From Corynebacterium sp. p3-SID1145 (GTDB lineage: Bacteria; Actinomycetota; Actinomycetes; Mycobacteriales; Mycobacteriaceae): 64,000 bases of DNA. The stretch's first letter is position 1. Every line of letters begins with the position of its first letter. The position numbers were made by a program, and so were the translations under genes. The notes under the pieces are model-generated. The model did not search any database. It had not been told where the DNA came from and worked only from the letters and a program-made list of their open reading frames with translations. The stretch covers positions 1-64,000 of the forward strand of contig JALXXC010000008.1 of assembly GCA_025144245.1 (NCBI GenBank), given 5' to 3'. Below, one piece after another: positions 61,493 to 64,000 of this stretch.

Positions 61493-61550
61493 TTCAAGAC
61501 ACGGGGAGGGAAAATGACTGAACCGCAACGGAACTCTTGCAAACCCGGGG

Positions 61551-62645
61551 CTAACCGTCGCGGCGGTGACGCCCGGTGTATTCCTGCGGGGCGTCGTCGT
61601 CTCTGCTGTGTTTCGGTCCGTTCGACTTGCGGCGTGCGCGACGGAGACGGACTTTCTCCACCTCGGTGAGATAGGTCTCGCTGGCTGCGGCATCGCCGTC
61701 GTCCGCGGATGGCGGGTTGAAGTCTACGAAGGCGGGGAAGTACTGGGTGGGCGCGTCCTCGGCAGGGTGGACGGGTGCGACGGTGCGGGCGCCTTCGCGG
61801 GGGTGGACGAAGTCCTCGGGATCGATGGCGGAGGGCAAGTCGACGGTGACGACGAGGGAGCCGTCAGCGAATTGGTAGACCTCCGCGGAAGGAATGTCTA
61901 TTTCGGGTCCGGCCGGCAGGGGTAGCGGAGGCAGGGTACGCACGGGGAAGGACCCGGGTGTGCGGGTGACGTCGACGCTGATGGACCCCTCGACAGCCCA
62001 GGCGCGCGCTTTGACATCGGACCCCTGGGCGAACAGGGTGGCGAGTTTTTCGCGGACGGGCCCAGCCTGGGCGGGGTTCAGGGTGCCCAGAACGCGGCCG
62101 CCGCAGGTGACCACAACAGTGCGGCCGTGCAGGTGCAGGCCCACAAGCCACTGGCCGGGGGACATCAGCATGGTCTCGGCGGCGGTGAACTCACCATCGG
62201 CGACGTGGACGTAGACAGAATCTTCGCCGGGCAGGGTGCCGGGCAGAAGCAGAGCACCCGGCAGCAGGTTGTTGCGCGGAACGCACATGGCGGCGGGGGC
62301 GAGCTGCACGACGACGCGGTGGCTGGCGGTGGTGCGGTCGAAGGAGATGAAAGCCTGGGCAGTGGGAACCAGTCCGGCTTCGTGGAGGGTGTCCACACTG
62401 CGGTACGGGGCGCGGTCGGAAGCGCTGATCTCGCCGATGATTCCGCCGTGGGCAACGGGCCAGCGCACGCGCCATGCGCCGGTGAGCGGGTCGGGATCGA
62501 GCTCGACTGTCGTGTGCAGGGGCTCATCGGCAGCCGGGGTGCCGGCGTTCTCGAAAAGTGTCGCGGCGATGAGGCTGCCGACGCTGAGCTCGGTTCCGCC
62601 GCCGAGGGCGGACGGGGCGAGTGGGTAGCGGGGCAGCGGTTCCAT
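61551..62645 (-). CDS. uncharacterised corynebacterial protein
   Basis: A 364-residue soluble-looking protein with no signal peptide. Two beta-rich halves: GIIGEISASDRAPYRSVDTL and MSPGQWLVGLHLHGRTVVVTCGGRVLGTL; Pro-rich later part (LPPLPLPAGPEIDIP) and a strongly basic C-terminus (RLRRARRKSNGPKHSR). ATG 62645. No family recognised; codon use looks native. Confidence 0.65.
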   Translation of the reverse strand: MEPLPRYPLAPSALGGGTELSVGSLIAATLFENAGTPAADEPLHTTVELDPDPLTGAWRVRWPVAHGGIIGEISASDRAPYRSVDTLHEAGLVPTAQAFISFDRTTASHRVVVQLAPAAMCVPRNNLLPGALLLPGTLPGEDSVYVHVADGEFTAAETMLMSPGQWLVGLHLHGRTVVVTCGGRVLGTLNPAQAGPVREKLATLFAQGSDVKARAWAVEGSISVDVTRTPGSFPVRTLPPLPLPAGPEIDIPSAEVYQFADGSLVVTVDLPSAIDPEDFVHPREGARTVAPVHPAEDAPTQYFPAFVDFNPPSADDGDAAASETYLTEVEKVRLRRARRKSNGPKHSRDDDAPQEYTGRHRRDG

Positions 62646-62739
62646 GGGCCTCGACCTTAGCGCGGGTGCGTCCCCAGCCCGAGTCGCCACTCTGGGGCGC
62701 GCGCAAGGGAATGCGGACGGCGGCCTACCAGACGGCGGC

Positions 62740-63651
62740 TTAGCGGACGGCTTTGCGCACCAGCGAGACGATGCCGAGGACGGCGAAGCCGACGAGGAGG
62801 CCCGCCAAGGCGGAGCCGGCGGTGTCCACCAGCCAGCCGAGGGCGCCGCCGCCGACCGCCTCCGCCAGGTGCTCGAGAACGTCGTGCGGCCAGTGCCAAC
62901 CGAAGACCTCGTGAAGGCCGCGGATGATCAGGTGGCCGCCGACCCAGAGCATGGCCACGGTGCCGACGATGCCGATGATCTTCAGCACGACCGGCATGCC
63001 GTTGACCAGGGCGCGCCCCAGACCCGGGGCTTTGTCGCGTTCGATCATGCCGAGCCCGATGTCGTCGATCTTGACCAGCAGCGCCACTGCGCCGTACACG
63101 GCGAGGGTGATGAAGATCGCGACTGCGACGAGCACCATGAACTCCACCATCAACGGCTGGTCGGCGACCTCGTCGAGGGAGATGATCATGATCTCCGCGG
63201 ACAGGATGAGGTCGGTGCGCACCGCGCTTTTCACCAGGGCGTCTTCGCCCTGCTCGTCACGGTTGACCGCCTCTTCCTGCTGGTCCTTCTCGTTGTGGAG
63301 GAGCTTATCGGCGATTTTTTCCGCGCCCTCGAAGCACAGGTAAGTGCCGCCGACCATCAAGATGGGCACCAGCGCCCACGGGGCGAACGCGTTGAGCAGG
63401 AGGGCGATCGGGAGGATGATGAGCAGCTTGTTGCGCAGCGAGCCCTTCGTGATCTTCCAGATGATGGGCAGCTCGCGTGCGGGGGTCACGCCGGTGACGT
63501 ACTGCGGCGTGACCGCGGCATCGTCGATCACGACACCGGCCGCCTTCGTCGATGTCTTCGCCGTCATGCCTGCGACATCATCCATGCTGGAGGCGGCGGT
63601 TTTGGCGATGAGGGCGACGTCGTCAAGCAAGGCGAGGAGACCGCCAGCCAT
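62740..63651 (-). CDS. DUF808 (YedI) family membrane protein
   Basis: A 303-residue protein matching YedI/DUF808: MAGGLLALLDDVALIAKTAA start, DDAAVTPQYVTG, GGTYLCFEGAEKI, and GLLVGFAVLGIV at the end; six or more helices. Role unknown in all bacteria. ATG 63651. Confidence 0.9.
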   Translation of the reverse strand: MAGGLLALLDDVALIAKTAASSMDDVAGMTAKTSTKAAGVVIDDAAVTPQYVTGVTPARELPIIWKITKGSLRNKLLIILPIALLLNAFAPWALVPILMVGGTYLCFEGAEKIADKLLHNEKDQQEEAVNRDEQGEDALVKSAVRTDLILSAEIMIISLDEVADQPLMVEFMVLVAVAIFITLAVYGAVALLVKIDDIGLGMIERDKAPGLGRALVNGMPVVLKIIGIVGTVAMLWVGGHLIIRGLHEVFGWHWPHDVLEHLAEAVGGGALGWLVDTAGSALAGLLVGFAVLGIVSLVRKAVR

Positions 63652-63727
63652 ACGCGGACCTTTCTGTTGGGGGGTGTTCAAACAACGAATACTAATCTGT
63701 CCGCGGCGTTTGGGTAGGGTGTGGTCC

Positions 63728-64000
63728 ATGCCGAAAACCGTGACCTCGACCGCGCGCGTGCGACTCGACCGTCCCGCGCGGTACGGGAAGTTGCTGGCCA
63801 GCTATTTTGAGCAGCTTATCGACGCCACTTGGGACCCCGAGACCTCCAAAGGCACGTTCACCTTCCCCGCGGACCGCACCCTTCAAGCCCCTGGAAGCGG
63901 TTCTGCGACTTGTGACGTCATCGGCACCGAGGGGGTGCTCATGCTCAGCGTCGAAGGGGCGGAACCTGCCGTCGAGCGTGCGGAGCGCGAACTGGCGACC
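63728..64000 (+). CDS. DUF2218 domain protein (partial, runs off the window)
   Basis: 91 residues visible. Opens MPKTVTSTARVRLDRPARYGKLLASYFEQL, then GTFTFPADRTL and EPAVERAERELA, the DUF2218 layout, in which small proteins are often linked to iron uptake genes. ATG 63728. A GCTTATCGACG copy at 63814-63824 encodes QLIDA. The C-terminus is beyond the window. Confidence 0.75.
   Translation, partial: MPKTVTSTARVRLDRPARYGKLLASYFEQLIDATWDPETSKGTFTFPADRTLQAPGSGSATCDVIGTEGVLMLSVEGAEPAVERAERELAT

Noticed and set aside
1161..63824. DnaA boxes as explanation of GCTTATCGACG
   Set aside because: DnaA boxes read TTATCCACA; the G at the sixth position and the invariant GC and CG flanks do not fit, and copies are spread over the whole backbone.

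Overview
The window is chromosomal DNA of a high-GC Gram-positive bacterium, almost certainly a Corynebacterium. The backbone follows the actinobacterial order known from Mycobacterium tuberculosis Rv1080c-Rv1112: greA, DUF4307, mycothiol amidase mca, short cis-prenyltransferase, coaA, glyA, phoH2, fumC, glpX, DUF4245, xseB/xseA, ispH, DUF6542, ychF. Mycothiol metabolism, an LGFP-type lipoprotein, leaderless-looking promoters and a C. glutamicum-type CopR box fit this genus.

Layout. 1-24.8 kb is core: central metabolism (glyA, fumC, glpX, coaA), isoprenoid supply (cis-prenyltransferase, ispH), nucleic-acid enzymes (greA, phoH2, xseAB, rmuC, ychF), a TetR-controlled MFS pump and several lipoproteins. 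A secreted metallophosphoesterase at 22.0-23.6 kb is broken by an in-frame TGA.

24.8-40.8 kb is an integrated copper-resistance island of about 16 kb. It starts 20 nt after the ychF stop with a frameshifted, truncated serine recombinase and ends at a diverged copy of the ychF 3' end (40796-40830), so ychF looks like the integration target. It carries an IS6-family element, a VKOR stump, csoR, copA, copZ, a dead Phd antitoxin, an Lnt-like acyltransferase whose catalytic Cys is Ser, a decayed tlpA-ccsA fusion, a multicopper oxidase (copO), cueP, the copRS two-component system, an HMA protein and the CPH-type ATPase copB. Two CsoR boxes lie inside the -35/-10 spacers of the copZ and HMA-copB promoters, and a tandem CopR box lies upstream of copR. 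Sensing (CsoR, CopRS), export (CopA, CopB), chaperoning (CopZ, HMA) and oxidation or binding outside the membrane (CopO, CueP) form one copper-defence module.

40.8-47.8 kb is a second mixed region: a higBA toxin-antitoxin pair, arfB, a flavin monooxygenase, a cmtR-controlled P1B-type metal ATPase, a FUSC-family protein and an unknown small-membrane-protein operon. 48-64 kb returns to core and surface functions: DUF1707, DUF1275, GNAT, lipoprotein, HEAT-repeat protein, YhgE/Pip, SDR, MFS, a 5'-nucleotidase, cupin, a frameshifted DUF4185 gene, DUF808 and a partial DUF2218 gene.

The most unusual signals are non-coding. They are an 11-mer GCTTATCGACG repeated 13 times in the backbone and absent from the island; a long leader hairpin that hides the phoH2 ribosome-binding site and contains an 18-codon ORF; two opposed arrays of 14-bp iterons at 49.4 kb; and a 23-bp inverted repeat at 54.3 kb. 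All similarity statements rest on reading the sequence and on recall of protein families. No searches were run.
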